From Streptomyces bicolor (GTDB lineage: Bacteria; Actinomycetota; Actinomycetes; Streptomycetales; Streptomycetaceae): DNA of 64,000 nucleotides. A program made the translations under genes and the position numbers. How positions within the stretch are numbered: position 1 is the stretch's first letter; every line of letters starts with the position of its first letter. The notes beneath the pieces were generated by a model. It searched no databases and was not told the DNA's origin. It was given only the letters and a program-made list of their open reading frames with translations. Location: assembly GCF_000719285.1 (NCBI RefSeq), contig NZ_JOFS01000009.1, positions 186,001 to 250,000 on the forward strand, read 5' to 3'. Below are positions 25,785 through 33,541 of the stretch, in pieces.

Positions 25785-26882
25785 TCAGTTGCCCGACCCT
25801 TGGCCGTCCCCGTCCTCCCGCCTCGGCTCGTCCTTCGGGGGCGCGCTCGTGAAGCCGCCGAAGCCGCGGCGTACCCGGCTGCCCAGGTCGCCCGCGCCGC
25901 CGGCGATGTCCGTGACCAGCTTCATCAGGGGGTCCTTGGAGGACTTCACGTGGTCGGCGTAGTGGGACGCCGAGTCGCGGAAGGAGTCGGTGACCGACGT
26001 GTCCTTGTCCTCGGTGCGGCGCGGGTAGTGGCCGTCCATGATCCGCTGGTGGTCGCGGGACTCGGCCCACTTCTTCAGCTCGGCCGCGCGGACCGTGGTG
26101 AACGGGTGCGAGCGGGGCAGGACGTTCAGGATCTTCAGCACCGAGTCGCGCAGGTCGCCGCCCGCCTCGTACTCCTCGGCCTGCTTCAGGAAGGCGTCCA
26201 CGTTCATCTGGTGGAGGTGGTGGCCGCCCGCCAGCTTCATGAGGCCGCGCATCGAGGCCTGGAGGTCCTGGCCGACCAGCAGGCCGGCCCGGTCGGCGGA
26301 GAGCTCCGACTTGCGGAACCACTCCCGCAGCGCCGTCACGATCGCCATGATCGCGATGTTGCCCAGCGGGATCCAGGCGACCCGGACGGCGAGGCTGGTC
26401 AGGAACAGCAGGATCGTGCGGTACACCGAGTGGCCGGAGAGGGCGTGGCCCACCTCGTGGCCGACCACCGCCCGCATCTCCTCCTCGTCGAGGAGCTCCA
26501 CCAGGCCGGTCGTGACGACGATGATCGGCTCGTCCAGGCCGATGCACATCGCGTTGGGCACCGGGTCCTGGTTGACGTACATCGGCGGGACCTTCTCCAG
26601 GTCCAGGATGTAACAGGCGTCCCGCAGCATGTCGTTGAGGTGCGCGAACTGCTGGTCCGACACCCGCACCGAGTCGGACAGGAACAGCAGCCTGAGGCTG
26701 CGCTCGGGCAGCAGGCCGCTCAGCGCCTTGAAGACGGTGTCGAAGCCGCTGAGCTTGCGCAGGGCCACCAGGGCCGAGCGGTCGGCCGGGTGCTCGTAGG
26801 CGCGCGAGGAGATCTCCGGGAAACGCCTGCGCTGCCTGCTCGGTACGTTCTCGTGCCCGTTGTGCTCGTGGCCGTCGGACAT
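25785..26882 (-). CDS. M48-family zinc metalloprotease (HtpX-like)
   Basis: Encodes 365 residues from ATG 26882 (MSDGHEHNGH), placed 6 nt after GGGGG. An in-frame ATG at 26894 would add four residues. The zinc site is GHEVGHALSGH (about residues 139-149), followed by a hydrophobic segment (TILLFLTSLAVRVAWIPLGNIAIMAIV, shown in pieces) that anchors it in the membrane. The downstream glutamate ligand is likely in SELSADRAG. The long soluble C-terminus ends with GSRVRRGFGGF. The N-terminus is His-rich and hydrophilic. M48 proteases degrade misfolded membrane proteins. The envelope setting fits quality control, though no heat-shock element was seen. Confidence 0.88.
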   Translation of the reverse strand: MSDGHEHNGHENVPSRQRRRFPEISSRAYEHPADRSALVALRKLSGFDTVFKALSGLLPERSLRLLFLSDSVRVSDQQFAHLNDMLRDACYILDLEKVPPMYVNQDPVPNAMCIGLDEPIIVVTTGLVELLDEEEMRAVVGHEVGHALSGHSVYRTILLFLTSLAVRVAWIPLGNIAIMAIVTALREWFRKSELSADRAGLLVGQDLQASMRGLMKLAGGHHLHQMNVDAFLKQAEEYEAGGDLRDSVLKILNVLPRSHPFTTVRAAELKKWAESRDHQRIMDGHYPRRTEDKDTSVTDSFRDSASHYADHVKSSKDPLMKLVTDIAGGAGDLGSRVRRGFGGFTSAPPKDEPRREDGDGQGSGN

Positions 26883-27019
26883 GTCTTCCCCCATGTGCGT
26901 GTGGATGGCTCTGTGCCGGCCCTTTGCGGAGCCTTGTTCCGCCCTTTGCGCCCCCGAAGCAGAGCCCAGCCTAGGCGGAGTTACCGTGGACGGGCACTAC
27001 AGCGAAGGAGTTCCGCGCC

Positions 27020-27181
27020 ATGGAGCACAACCCCACCGCCGCCTGGCTCACCGAGGCCGCGAGCGCGGCCGGGCAGCAGGGGGCGGGGAATCTGCTCCGG
27101 GTCGTGCTGATCGTGATGGTCGTGGGCTGTGTGCTGACCGCGTGGTTCCTGTTGCGGGGCTACAGGCGGAAGGACGAATGA
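27020..27181 (+). CDS. Micro membrane protein 1 (53 aa)
   Basis: Encodes 53 residues: MEHNPTAAWLTEAASAAGQQ, then one membrane helix (LLRVVLIVMVVGCVLTAWFLL), then a basic end RGYRRKDE. ATG 27020 follows AAGGAG (27005-27010) at good spacing. The positive-inside rule puts the C-terminus in the cytosol. It diverges from the M48 gene and lies in the same direction as the second micro protein. It is too short for family assignment. A regulatory partner of a neighbouring membrane protein is a guess. Confidence 0.7.
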   Translation: MEHNPTAAWLTEAASAAGQQGAGNLLRVVLIVMVVGCVLTAWFLLRGYRRKDE

Positions 27182-27312
27182 GCCCGCGGGAAGGTTCCCC
27201 ACGGTTCGTCCCGGGCGCCCCGACGGTGGAGTCGGCGTGATCGCCGTCATGGCGCCCGCTTACGATGGGCCGACATCTTTATCCCGCCCACACCCGATAG
27301 GTCACGCCGAAG

Positions 27313-27477
27313 ATGAGCTTCCACAGCGCCGCTGCCCAATTGGTCACCCTCGCCGCCGAGGGCGAGGAGCACGGCGGCAACCACGACAGCATCAGCGCCC
27401 TGGCCACCGGCGGTGGCGCGTTCATCATCCTCATGCTGCTGCTGTGGATCACGACCCGCTTCAACCGCGACCGCTGA
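27313..27477 (+). CDS. Micro membrane protein 2 (54 aa)
   Basis: Encodes 54 residues: [20 protein letters not shown], a His/Asn-rich stretch, one membrane helix ([16 protein letters not shown]) and the basic end RFNRDR. Topology and size mirror the 53-residue protein 130 bp upstream, but the sequences are not alike except for a short amphipathic start. GAAG lies just before ATG 27313, and a TACGAT -10-like element is at 27261-27266. nadD follows 79 bp later. The function is unknown. Confidence 0.68.
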   Translation: MSFHSAAAQLVTLAAEGEEHGGNHDSISALATGGGAFIILMLLLWITTRFNRDR

Positions 27478-27556
27478 GCGCCTGCGAGGCCCCTACCGCT
27501 CCGCCCGGACAGCTGTCGGCCGGAGTTCTCAGGCGGGGCCGGTAGGGTCTGCACGC

Positions 27557-28195
27557 ATGGGAGAGCAGGACATGCCTACCGGCCCCGGAAACGGCCCGTC
27601 GAACGGCGGCAAGCGCCGCCTCGGCGTCATGGGCGGAACGTTCGACCCGATCCACCACGGCCACCTCGTCGCGGCCAGCGAGGTCGCCGCGACGTTCCAC
27701 CTCGACGAAGTCGTGTTCGTGCCCACCGGCCAGCCCTGGCAGAAGAGCCACCGGCACGTCTCCCCGGCCGAGGACCGCTATCTGATGACGGTCATCGCCA
27801 CTGCCGAGAACCCGCAGTTCTCCGTCAGCCGCATCGACATCGACCGCGGCGGCCCGACGTACACGGTGGACACCCTGCGCGATCTACGCGCGCTCAACCC
27901 GGACACCGACCTCTTCTTCATCACCGGCGCCGACGCCCTCGGCCAGATCCTGACCTGGCGGGACTCCGAGGAGCTCTTCTCCCTCGCGCACTTCATCGGC
28001 GTCACCCGGCCCGGCCACCACCTCGACGACGCCGGGCTCCCGGAAGGCGGCGTGTCGCTGGTCGAGGTTCCCGCGCTGGCCATCTCGTCCACCGATTGCC
28101 GCGCGAGAGTCGCGAAGGGAGACCCCATCTGGTATCTGGTGCCCGACGGAGTCGTGCGCTACATCGACAAACGTGAGCTGTACCGCGGCGAGTGA
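27557..28195 (+). CDS. nadD: Nicotinate-nucleotide adenylyltransferase
   Basis: Encodes 212 residues. The nucleotidyltransferase motifs are [15 protein letters not shown] (residues 23-37) and [10 protein letters not shown] near the end, the ISxTxxR element for ATP. It adenylates nicotinate mononucleotide in NAD synthesis. Here the ATG at 27557 is used; ATG 27572 (MPTGPGN) with GGAGAGCAGG upstream is almost as good. TAGGGT lies 8 nt before the first ATG. It leads a tight run with the LCP gene (25 bp later), rsfS and the histidine phosphatase, an order conserved in Streptomyces. Confidence 0.94.
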   Translation: MGEQDMPTGPGNGPSNGGKRRLGVMGGTFDPIHHGHLVAASEVAATFHLDEVVFVPTGQPWQKSHRHVSPAEDRYLMTVIATAENPQFSVSRIDIDRGGPTYTVDTLRDLRALNPDTDLFFITGADALGQILTWRDSEELFSLAHFIGVTRPGHHLDDAGLPEGGVSLVEVPALAISSTDCRARVAKGDPIWYLVPDGVVRYIDKRELYRGE

Positions 28196-28220
28196 GGCAG
28201 TGAGCCGAGAGGGGCTACCG

Positions 28221-29924
28221 GTGAACGACCGATACGACGCGGGGGCCGCAGGGCACGGCGCCGACCAGTACGAACTCGTCGGCTACGACGAGTACGGGCG
28301 GCCGGTGTACCGGCAGATCCCGCAGCAACAGCCGCCCCAGCAGCAGTACGACCCGTACGCACAGCAGGGATACGGCTACGACCCGTACGCGACCGGCCGG
28401 CAGCAGCCCGTCCCGCCGTACGACCCCTACGGCACCGGCGACACCGGTCAGCAGCCGCCCACGCCCTCCTACGACCCGTACGGCACCGGCACGCAGCAGC
28501 AGCAGGCCGGCGCGCACTCACCGCCGTACGACCCGTACGGGCGTACCGCCACCAGCGGACACCAGCCCCGCGTCGCCGAGCAGACCGCCTACATCCCGCA
28601 CCAGGCCGGACCGGTCGAGGACACGGGCATCCAGGACCGGGCCGACCGGGACTACCACACCGAGCAGTTCGCCTTCGTCGAGGAGCCCGACCAGGACTCC
28701 GAGGACGTCATCGACTGGCTGAAGTTCACCGAGAACCGCACCGAGCGTCGCGAGGAGGCCCGGCGGCGGGCACGCGCGCGCGTGATCGCCCTCGTGGTCG
28801 TGCTGGCGCTCATCGCGGCCGGCGGCGTCGGCTATCTCTGGTACGCCGGAAAGCTGCCCGGACTGTCGTCGTCGGACGACAAGACCGGCACCGACACACC
28901 GGTCGCCGCCCAGAAGCGGGACGTGATCGTCGTCCACCTGCACAACACCAAGAAGGGCGGCACCTCCACGGCGCTGCTCGTCGACAACACCACCACCCAG
29001 CAGGGCACCACCGTCCTGCTGCCCAACTCGCTCGCCCTGTCCGGCGACGACGGCAGCACGACCACGCTCGCCAAGTCGGTCGACGACGACGGCTCCTCCG
29101 GGACGCGCGACGCGATCGACACCGTCCTCGGCACCGAGATCCAGGGCACCTGGCGGCTGGACACCCCGTATCTGCAGAACCTCGTCGACCTGGTCGGCAA
29201 CATCGAGGTCGACACCAACGCCGACGTGCCCGACCCGGACGCCAAGACCAAGGGTGCCGCGCCCCTCGTCCGCAAGGGCAAGGCCCAGACCCTCAGCGGC
29301 AAGATGGCCGTCGCCTACGCCACGTACCAGGGCTCAGGCGAGGCCCAGAACGCCCAGCTCGAGCGGTTCGGGCAGGTCATGCAGGCCACGCTGCGCAAGC
29401 TGACCTCGGACACCGAGGGCGCGACCGTCACCGTGCAGACGCTCGGCATGATCATCGAGCCGCCGCTGACCGACAAGGACCTCGGCGCCTTCCTCGCCAA
29501 GCTCGCCGAACTCGCCAAGGGCGGCGACTACAAGACCGCCATGCTGCCCGTCGGGACCGACGGCACACTGAGCGCCCAGGCGAGCGCCAGTGTCGTCAAA
29601 GACGTCCTCGGCGGCACCGCCAAGAGCCCCGACAAGGACGCCGCCGTCCGCGTGTCCGTCCAGAACGCCAGCGGCGCCAAGGACAACACCGAGAAGGCGC
29701 GCGTGGTGCTGCTGAACGGCGGCTTCACCTTCCTGGAGGGCGGCACGGCATCCGCCGCGGCCACGTCCGAGGTCCGCTACGCCGACGCCGCTGACAAGGA
29801 GAACGCCACCGAGGTCGCCAAGACCCTGGGCCTGTCCGCGGACGCCGTCACCAAGGGTGATGTGTCCGGGAACGCCGATGTCTCGGTGGTCCTCGGCCAG
29901 GACTACGAGCCGTCGTCGCCGTAG
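28221..29924 (+). CDS. pdtA: LytR-CpsA-Psr (LCP) family protein with LytR_C domain, PdtA-like
   Basis: Encodes 567 residues from GTG 28221 (GAGAGGGG upstream). The cytosolic part (1-185) is Gln/Pro/Tyr-rich with five YDPY repeats. One membrane helix (VIALVVVLALIAAGGVGYLW) lies near residue 190. The outer part is a divergent LCP domain (VIVVHLHNTK, LLPNSLALSG, VDLVGNIEVD, LSGKMAVAYA) and a LytR_C domain (VSVQNASG...LLNGGFTF). LCP proteins move lipid-linked glycopolymers to peptidoglycan. Gene order matches S. coelicolor SCO2578 (PdtA), reported as the polydiglycosylphosphate transferase needed for spore walls (from memory). The usual SIPRD arginine motif is replaced by LLPNS, so activity is uncertain. 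Confidence 0.8.
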   Translation: MNDRYDAGAAGHGADQYELVGYDEYGRPVYRQIPQQQPPQQQYDPYAQQGYGYDPYATGRQQPVPPYDPYGTGDTGQQPPTPSYDPYGTGTQQQQAGAHSPPYDPYGRTATSGHQPRVAEQTAYIPHQAGPVEDTGIQDRADRDYHTEQFAFVEEPDQDSEDVIDWLKFTENRTERREEARRRARARVIALVVVLALIAAGGVGYLWYAGKLPGLSSSDDKTGTDTPVAAQKRDVIVVHLHNTKKGGTSTALLVDNTTTQQGTTVLLPNSLALSGDDGSTTTLAKSVDDDGSSGTRDAIDTVLGTEIQGTWRLDTPYLQNLVDLVGNIEVDTNADVPDPDAKTKGAAPLVRKGKAQTLSGKMAVAYATYQGSGEAQNAQLERFGQVMQATLRKLTSDTEGATVTVQTLGMIIEPPLTDKDLGAFLAKLAELAKGGDYKTAMLPVGTDGTLSAQASASVVKDVLGGTAKSPDKDAAVRVSVQNASGAKDNTEKARVVLLNGGFTFLEGGTASAAATSEVRYADAADKENATEVAKTLGLSADAVTKGDVSGNADVSVVLGQDYEPSSP

Positions 29925-30048
29925 CCGCAGAACGTACAGAACCGCAGGCCACCCCACGTGAGCCGGTAATCACGTGGGGTGCTGTCACCGGTCCGTGAGA
30001 CCCTTGATGCCGAGTGAGTTCAAGTGTCCGCCGACCGAAAGCCTTGTA

Positions 30049-30495
30049 GTGACCGCTACCGACCGTTCTCTCGAGCTCGTCAACACCGCCGCACAGGCGG
30101 CCGCCGACAAGCTCGCGCACGACATCATCGCCTACGACGTCAGCGACGTACTGTCGATCACGGACGCCTTCCTGCTGGCCTCCGCACCCAACGACCGCCA
30201 GGTCAAGTCGATCGTCGACGAGATCGAGGAGCGGCTCCTGAAGGAGCTCGGCGCCAAGCCGGTCCGCCGTGAGGGCGACCGCGAGGCCCGCTGGGTGCTG
30301 CTCGACTACGTCGACATCGTGGTCCACGTCCAGCACAGCGAGGAGCGCGTCTTCTACGCCCTGGAGCGGCTGTGGAAGGACTGCCCCGAGCTCGAGCTGC
30401 CCGACGACGCCAAGGCCACCCGTGGCAAGGCCGAGGAGCACGCCAAGCTCCAGGCCGCCGAGGAGGCGGCCGAGCTGGGCGGTGAGTGGCGATGA
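30049..30495 (+). CDS. rsfS: Ribosomal silencing factor RsfS (Iojap family)
   Basis: Encodes 148 residues from GTG 30049. The core DYVDIVVHVQHSEERVFYALERLW and ITDAFLLASAPNDRQVKSI are typical of RsfS. The family binds uL14 and blocks subunit joining when nutrients are low. The C-terminal 35 residues are a charged Lys/Glu/Ala helix seen in actinobacterial members. It overlaps the next gene by an ATGA junction (30492-30495), so translation is probably coupled. About 150 bp separate it from the LCP gene, including a CACGTGGGGT-rich stretch. Confidence 0.93.
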   Translation: MTATDRSLELVNTAAQAAADKLAHDIIAYDVSDVLSITDAFLLASAPNDRQVKSIVDEIEERLLKELGAKPVRREGDREARWVLLDYVDIVVHVQHSEERVFYALERLWKDCPELELPDDAKATRGKAEEHAKLQAAEEAAELGGEWR

Positions 30496-31163
30496 GCGCC
30501 GCCGGCGACGTGCTCGCGGGCAAGGCCGGCCGGGGCCGCCGCGTCATCCTGTGGCGGCACGGCCAGACCTCCTGGAACGTGGAACGCCGCTTCCAGGGCT
30601 CCACGGACGTCGCCCTCACCGAGGCGGGCGTCTCCCAGGCCCGGCGCGCCGCCCGGCTGCTCGTCAGTCTCAAGCCCGACGCGATCATCGCCTCCGACCT
30701 CCAGCGCGCCGCCCATACGGCCGCCGAGCTGGCCGCGCTCACCGGCCTGGAGGTGACGCACGACGAGGGCCTGCGCGAGACCTACGCGGGCGTCTGGCAG
30801 GGGCTGACGCACGAGGAGATCATCGACCGGTACGGCGAGGAGTACGCCGCGTGGAAGCGCGGTGAGCCGGTGCGCCGCGGGGGCGGCGAGCTGGAGACCG
30901 AGGTCGCCGACCGCGCCGCGCCCGTGGTGCTCCGGCACGCCGAGAAGCTCCCGGACGAAGGCACGCTGGTCGTGGTCAGCCACGGCGGCACGATCCGTAC
31001 GACCATCGGCCGCCTCCTCGGTCTGGAGCCCCGGCACTGGGAGAGCCTCGGCGGCCTCACCAACTGCTGCTGGTCCGTCCTCGGCGAGGGCGCCCGCGGC
31101 TGGCGTCTGCTGGAGCACAACGCCGGCACGCTGCCGGAGCCGGTGCTCGGCGACGACGACTGA
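30492..31163 (+). CDS. Histidine phosphatase family protein (phosphoglycerate-mutase-like)
   Basis: Encodes 223 residues. The RHG motif LWRHGQTSWN (about residues 17-26) contains the phospho-accepting histidine. LRETYAGVWQG and VVSHGGTIRT supply the other conserved Glu and His. The length fits cofactor-dependent PGM-like phosphatases rather than the larger glycolytic mutase, so a broad-specificity phosphatase is more likely. ATG 30492 overlaps the rsfS stop. It is the last gene of the nadD-LCP-rsfS run. Confidence 0.88.
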   Translation: MSAAGDVLAGKAGRGRRVILWRHGQTSWNVERRFQGSTDVALTEAGVSQARRAARLLVSLKPDAIIASDLQRAAHTAAELAALTGLEVTHDEGLRETYAGVWQGLTHEEIIDRYGEEYAAWKRGEPVRRGGGELETEVADRAAPVVLRHAEKLPDEGTLVVVSHGGTIRTTIGRLLGLEPRHWESLGGLTNCCWSVLGEGARGWRLLEHNAGTLPEPVLGDDD

Positions 31164-31202
31164 GCCACCAGGGTCCCGGTCGGGGCGACCCGGGACCCGG
31201 AT

Positions 31203-31232
31203 TTCACTTTCCGGCAGGTCGCAGGCTAAAGT
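31203..31232 (+). promoter_or_regulatory. Promoter for tRNA-Ala copy 1
   Basis: TTCACT (31203-31208), 18-bp spacer, TAAAGT (31227-31232), 63 bp before the tRNA. Confidence 0.45.
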
Positions 31233-31274
31233 TCTTCTTGTTCGCCCCGCCGAGCGGGGAGACAGAAAACTCAT

Positions 31275-31287
31275 GCGGCTCCGCCGC
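31275..31287. repeat. Palindromic repeat element, copy 3 (inverted core)
   Basis: GCGGCTCCGCCGC, the reverse complement of the core at 14370-14382 and 25740-25752, 8 bp before tRNA-Ala copy 1 and inside its likely 5' leader. Confidence 0.6.
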
Positions 31288-31294
31288 GTGGCCA

Positions 31295-31367
31295 GGGGCT
31301 ATAGCTCAGTTGGTAGAGCGCCTGCATGGCATGCAGGAGGTCAGGAGTTCAATTCTCCTTAGCTCCA
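31295..31367 (+). tRNA. tRNA-Ala (anticodon GGC), copy 1
   Basis: A 73-nt cloverleaf. Acceptor GGGGCTA pairs with TAGCTCC with one G-U. The D arm is GCTCAGTTGGTAGAGC. The anticodon arm CCTGC-ATGGCAT-GCAGG puts GGC at positions 34-36. The T arm is AGGAG-TTCAATT-CTCCT. The 3' CCA is not encoded. It reads GCC, the commonest Ala codon in this genome. It is identical to the copy at 33337-33409. Confidence 0.97.
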
Positions 31368-31380
31368 CAGCGAGACAACA

Positions 31381-31415
31381 AGATCCCGCCGATCGAAGCG
31401 ATCGGCGGGATCTTC
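31381..31415 (+). terminator. Terminator after tRNA-Ala copy 1
   Basis: AGATCCCGCCGATCG (31381-31395), AAG loop, CGATCGGCGGGATCT (31399-31413), then TCT. Confidence 0.85.
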
Positions 31416-31632
31416 TGGTATCCGCTGAAGTGTTCGGGTCCGGCTTGAGTCACTCGGGCCTCGCAGGCGTATACCTCTCAAGAGGCGCTTTGGGGTGCGT
31501 GTTCGCACGGTCCGTACGGCCACGGATGCTGCCGTGTCCGGACTGGTACTGAGGCGTCGCTGACCGTATTGGTCCGGCCGTGGCAGAATCAAACGGCCGG
31601 AAGGGGGCGCGGCCCGACGGGAGGGAGTAGTG

Positions 31633-31806
31633 ATGCCTGCGAGCATCCTCGAAGAGGTCGGTCACCTCTTCGAAGCAGCGTTGACACGGGATACGATCAC
31701 CCGGCTCAGCTGCCCTTCCTGCGGCTCCGTCCATGTCGCCCAGCTCCTCGGCGACAACGGCGGAATTTCCTACGTGTGCACGGCCTGCGGCCACAGCTGG
31801 AGCTGA
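31633..31806 (+). CDS. Small zinc-ribbon protein (57 aa)
   Basis: Encodes 57 residues: a short helix (ILEEVGHLFEAAL), then CPSC and CTAC separated by a glycine loop, a four-cysteine zinc ribbon, ending GHSWS. GGGAGGGAG sits just upstream of ATG 31633, with GTG 31630 one codon earlier as an alternative. It has one three-base gap to the next small zinc protein, so the two are co-translated. Such ribbons bind nucleic acids or partner proteins. Here nothing points to which. Confidence 0.72.
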   Translation: MPASILEEVGHLFEAALTRDTITRLSCPSCGSVHVAQLLGDNGGISYVCTACGHSWS

Positions 31807-31809
31807 TCG

Positions 31810-32043
31810 ATGGGTGCACACAGGCGAAAGTGCGACTGGTGCGGCAGCGGAACGCCGATCGTCCGTGACATGGAACCGGTGAACCCCGACTACCAGTACT
31901 GGTGCGAGGAATGCGCACGGGCGCTGATCATAAAAGGCGACCCCATCGAGACCTACCGTGAACTCGAGGGCGAACCGATCTACGGCCGTCTCCTCGAAGA
32001 ACACTGCACACTCAAGCGCTTCTATTCCTTCGTCACGGCTTGA
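31810..32043 (+). CDS. Small zinc-finger-like protein (77 aa)
   Basis: Encodes 77 residues: CDWCGSG near the N-terminus and CEEC about 20 residues later form a second four-cysteine site, with a further Cys in EEHCTLKRFYS. The N-terminus (MGAHRRK) is basic. Start ATG 31810 is 3 nt after the previous stop. The end overlaps the convergent GT87-like gene by 22 bp. The pair of zinc microproteins is not recognised as a known system. It lies inside the interval bounded by the two tRNA-Ala genes. Confidence 0.72.
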   Translation: MGAHRRKCDWCGSGTPIVRDMEPVNPDYQYWCEECARALIIKGDPIETYRELEGEPIYGRLLEEHCTLKRFYSFVTA

Positions 32044-33236
32044 CGAGGGCCGGGGTTCCCGAGGGAGATCCCGGCGATCACGAGGAAAAGGCAGCCTGCC
32101 CCTGCGTAGCCGGCCGACAACATCAACTCGATTCCGTTTTGATGCAGTTCATGCCGTCCCGGTCCGTGTGGCACCCACCACAGCGCGTACGAGCAGAAGA
32201 CCAGCAGTGTGCCCAGGGCCGTGGCCCGGTACGCGCGCGTGGCGAGGAGCAGGGCGACCGGCACGCACCACACCCAGTGGTGCGACCAGGACACCGGGCT
32301 GACGAGCAGCGCCGTCACCGCGCACGCCGTCACCGCCCAGGCCCGCTCCCCGCCCAACTCCGCCGCCACGGCCACGCCCAGCCCCGTCACGGCCATCACG
32401 GCCGCCGTGGCGATCCAGACGGCCCCGGGCTCCGGCGTGTGCAGCAGTCGCGCCAGGACGCCGCGCAGGGCCTGGTTCGCGGTGTCCTCGGCGTGCCCGA
32501 CGCGCCCCGCCGCGAACACCATGCGCGTCCAGAAACGCCAGGAGTCGTACGGCAGTAGGGCCGCGGCCAGCAGGGTCGCCCCGGCGAACGATCCGGCCGC
32601 CACGCGCGCGTGCCGCAGCCAAGGGCCCCCGGAGCCGTGCCGGTGGCGGGCGACGACACCCGTGACGAGCAGGAACACCGCGAACAACGCGGGCGTCAGC
32701 TTGACGGCCGCCGCGAGCCCGATGCCCACCCCGGCCCAGCGGTCACCCGGGCGCCGTGACAGATCCCACAGCACCAGGACGGCGAGCAGCAGGTTGATCT
32801 GGCCGTACCGCAGCGTCGTCCACACCGGCTCGCACCACACGGCAAACGCCGCGACCCACCAGACGCTCTCCACGCGCGCGTGCCCGACCAGACGCAGGGA
32901 CAGCCGTACGAACGCCACGAACAGGGCAAGGTTGCCGGCCGTCCCCAGGGTGCGCATCGCCGCCGTGTCGAGGAGCGTCAGGGGAGTGAACAGCAGGGCG
33001 GCGAACGGTGGGTAGGTGGTGGGCAGTCGGGCGGTCGTCGTACGCAGCGCGTACAGGTCGCCTCCCGCACGTACGGTCGCGCCCTCGGCCCGGTACACCA
33101 TCAGGTCGATCATCGAGACGTCCGCGGCTCGCTGGGCGACCCAGAACACGGCGAAGGAGGCCAGGCAGGCCCCCATGGAGACCGGCGCTCGACGGCGAAC
33201 TCCGGCGGACGCGATCACGGTCACGGAACCCGACAT
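32022..33236 (-). CDS. GT87-type polyprenyl-phosphate mannosyltransferase-like membrane protein
   Basis: Encodes 404 residues, very hydrophobic with about ten membrane helices. A short first loop has DLMVYRAEG and TTYPPFAALLF, features of GT-C/GT87 (DUF2029) enzymes that take mannose from polyprenyl-phosphate-mannose. VSWSHHWVWCVP near the C-terminus is also characteristic. ATG 33236 is the first good start. It probably adds alpha-mannose to a lipid or surface glycan outside the membrane. Acceptor unknown. It is the only gene on the minus strand between the two tRNA copies, and its 3' end overlaps the small zinc gene. Confidence 0.8.
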   Translation of the reverse strand: MSGSVTVIASAGVRRRAPVSMGACLASFAVFWVAQRAADVSMIDLMVYRAEGATVRAGGDLYALRTTTARLPTTYPPFAALLFTPLTLLDTAAMRTLGTAGNLALFVAFVRLSLRLVGHARVESVWWVAAFAVWCEPVWTTLRYGQINLLLAVLVLWDLSRRPGDRWAGVGIGLAAAVKLTPALFAVFLLVTGVVARHRHGSGGPWLRHARVAAGSFAGATLLAAALLPYDSWRFWTRMVFAAGRVGHAEDTANQALRGVLARLLHTPEPGAVWIATAAVMAVTGLGVAVAAELGGERAWAVTACAVTALLVSPVSWSHHWVWCVPVALLLATRAYRATALGTLLVFCSYALWWVPHGPGRHELHQNGIELMLSAGYAGAGCLFLVIAGISLGNPGPRQAVTKE

Positions 33237-33268
33237 TAGTGCCCGTATCGGTGCGGACGGGAAACGAT

Positions 33269-33298
33269 TTGGTGCTGCACCAGGTCGACCGGTAATGT
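33269..33298 (+). promoter_or_regulatory. Promoter for tRNA-Ala copy 2
   Basis: TTGGTG (33269-33274), 18-bp spacer, TAATGT (33293-33298), 38 bp before the tRNA. Confidence 0.5.
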
Positions 33299-33336
33299 TG
33301 GCGTCGCCGCCGGGGAAACCGGGCGGACCAAAGCAA

Positions 33337-33409
33337 GGGGCTATAGCTCAGTTGGTAGAGCGCCTGCATGGCATGCAGGAGGTCAGGAGTTCAATTCTCC
33401 TTAGCTCCA
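33337..33409 (+). tRNA. tRNA-Ala (anticodon GGC), copy 2
   Basis: Identical in all 73 bases to 31295-31367, with the same anticodon and no encoded CCA. The promoter differs from copy 1, so the two may be expressed differently. A near-identical terminator stem follows each copy, which shows that the duplication included the 3' flank. Confidence 0.97.
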
Positions 33410-33413
33410 CAGC

Positions 33414-33453
33414 AAGATCCCGCCGGATCGGTTCGATCCGGCGGGATCTTTTC
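33414..33453 (+). terminator. Terminator after tRNA-Ala copy 2
   Basis: AAGATCCCGCCGGATCG (33414-33430), loop, CGATCCGGCGGGATCTT (33434-33450), then TTC. The outer stem matches the copy 1 terminator. Confidence 0.88.
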
Positions 33454-33495
33454 GTTTGCCGAGAGTTCTGTTTCACCTGGTTTCAGAGGAGATTG

Positions 33496-33522
33496 AGGGG
33501 CCGTCCGGCTTGGACGGCCCCT
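33496..33522 (-). terminator. Terminator of the minus-strand redox operon
   Basis: AGGGGCCGTCC (33496-33506), loop, GGACGGCCCCT (33512-33522), 20 bp past the stop at 33542. Confidence 0.75.
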
Positions 33523-33541
33523 CCACGCGCGCGTGCCGGCC

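Noticed and set aside
31295..33453. An integrated mobile element between the tRNA-Ala copies
   Set aside because: No integrase, excisionase, replication or transfer gene, and the full tRNA rather than a 3' fragment is repeated; kept only as a hypothesis in the findings.
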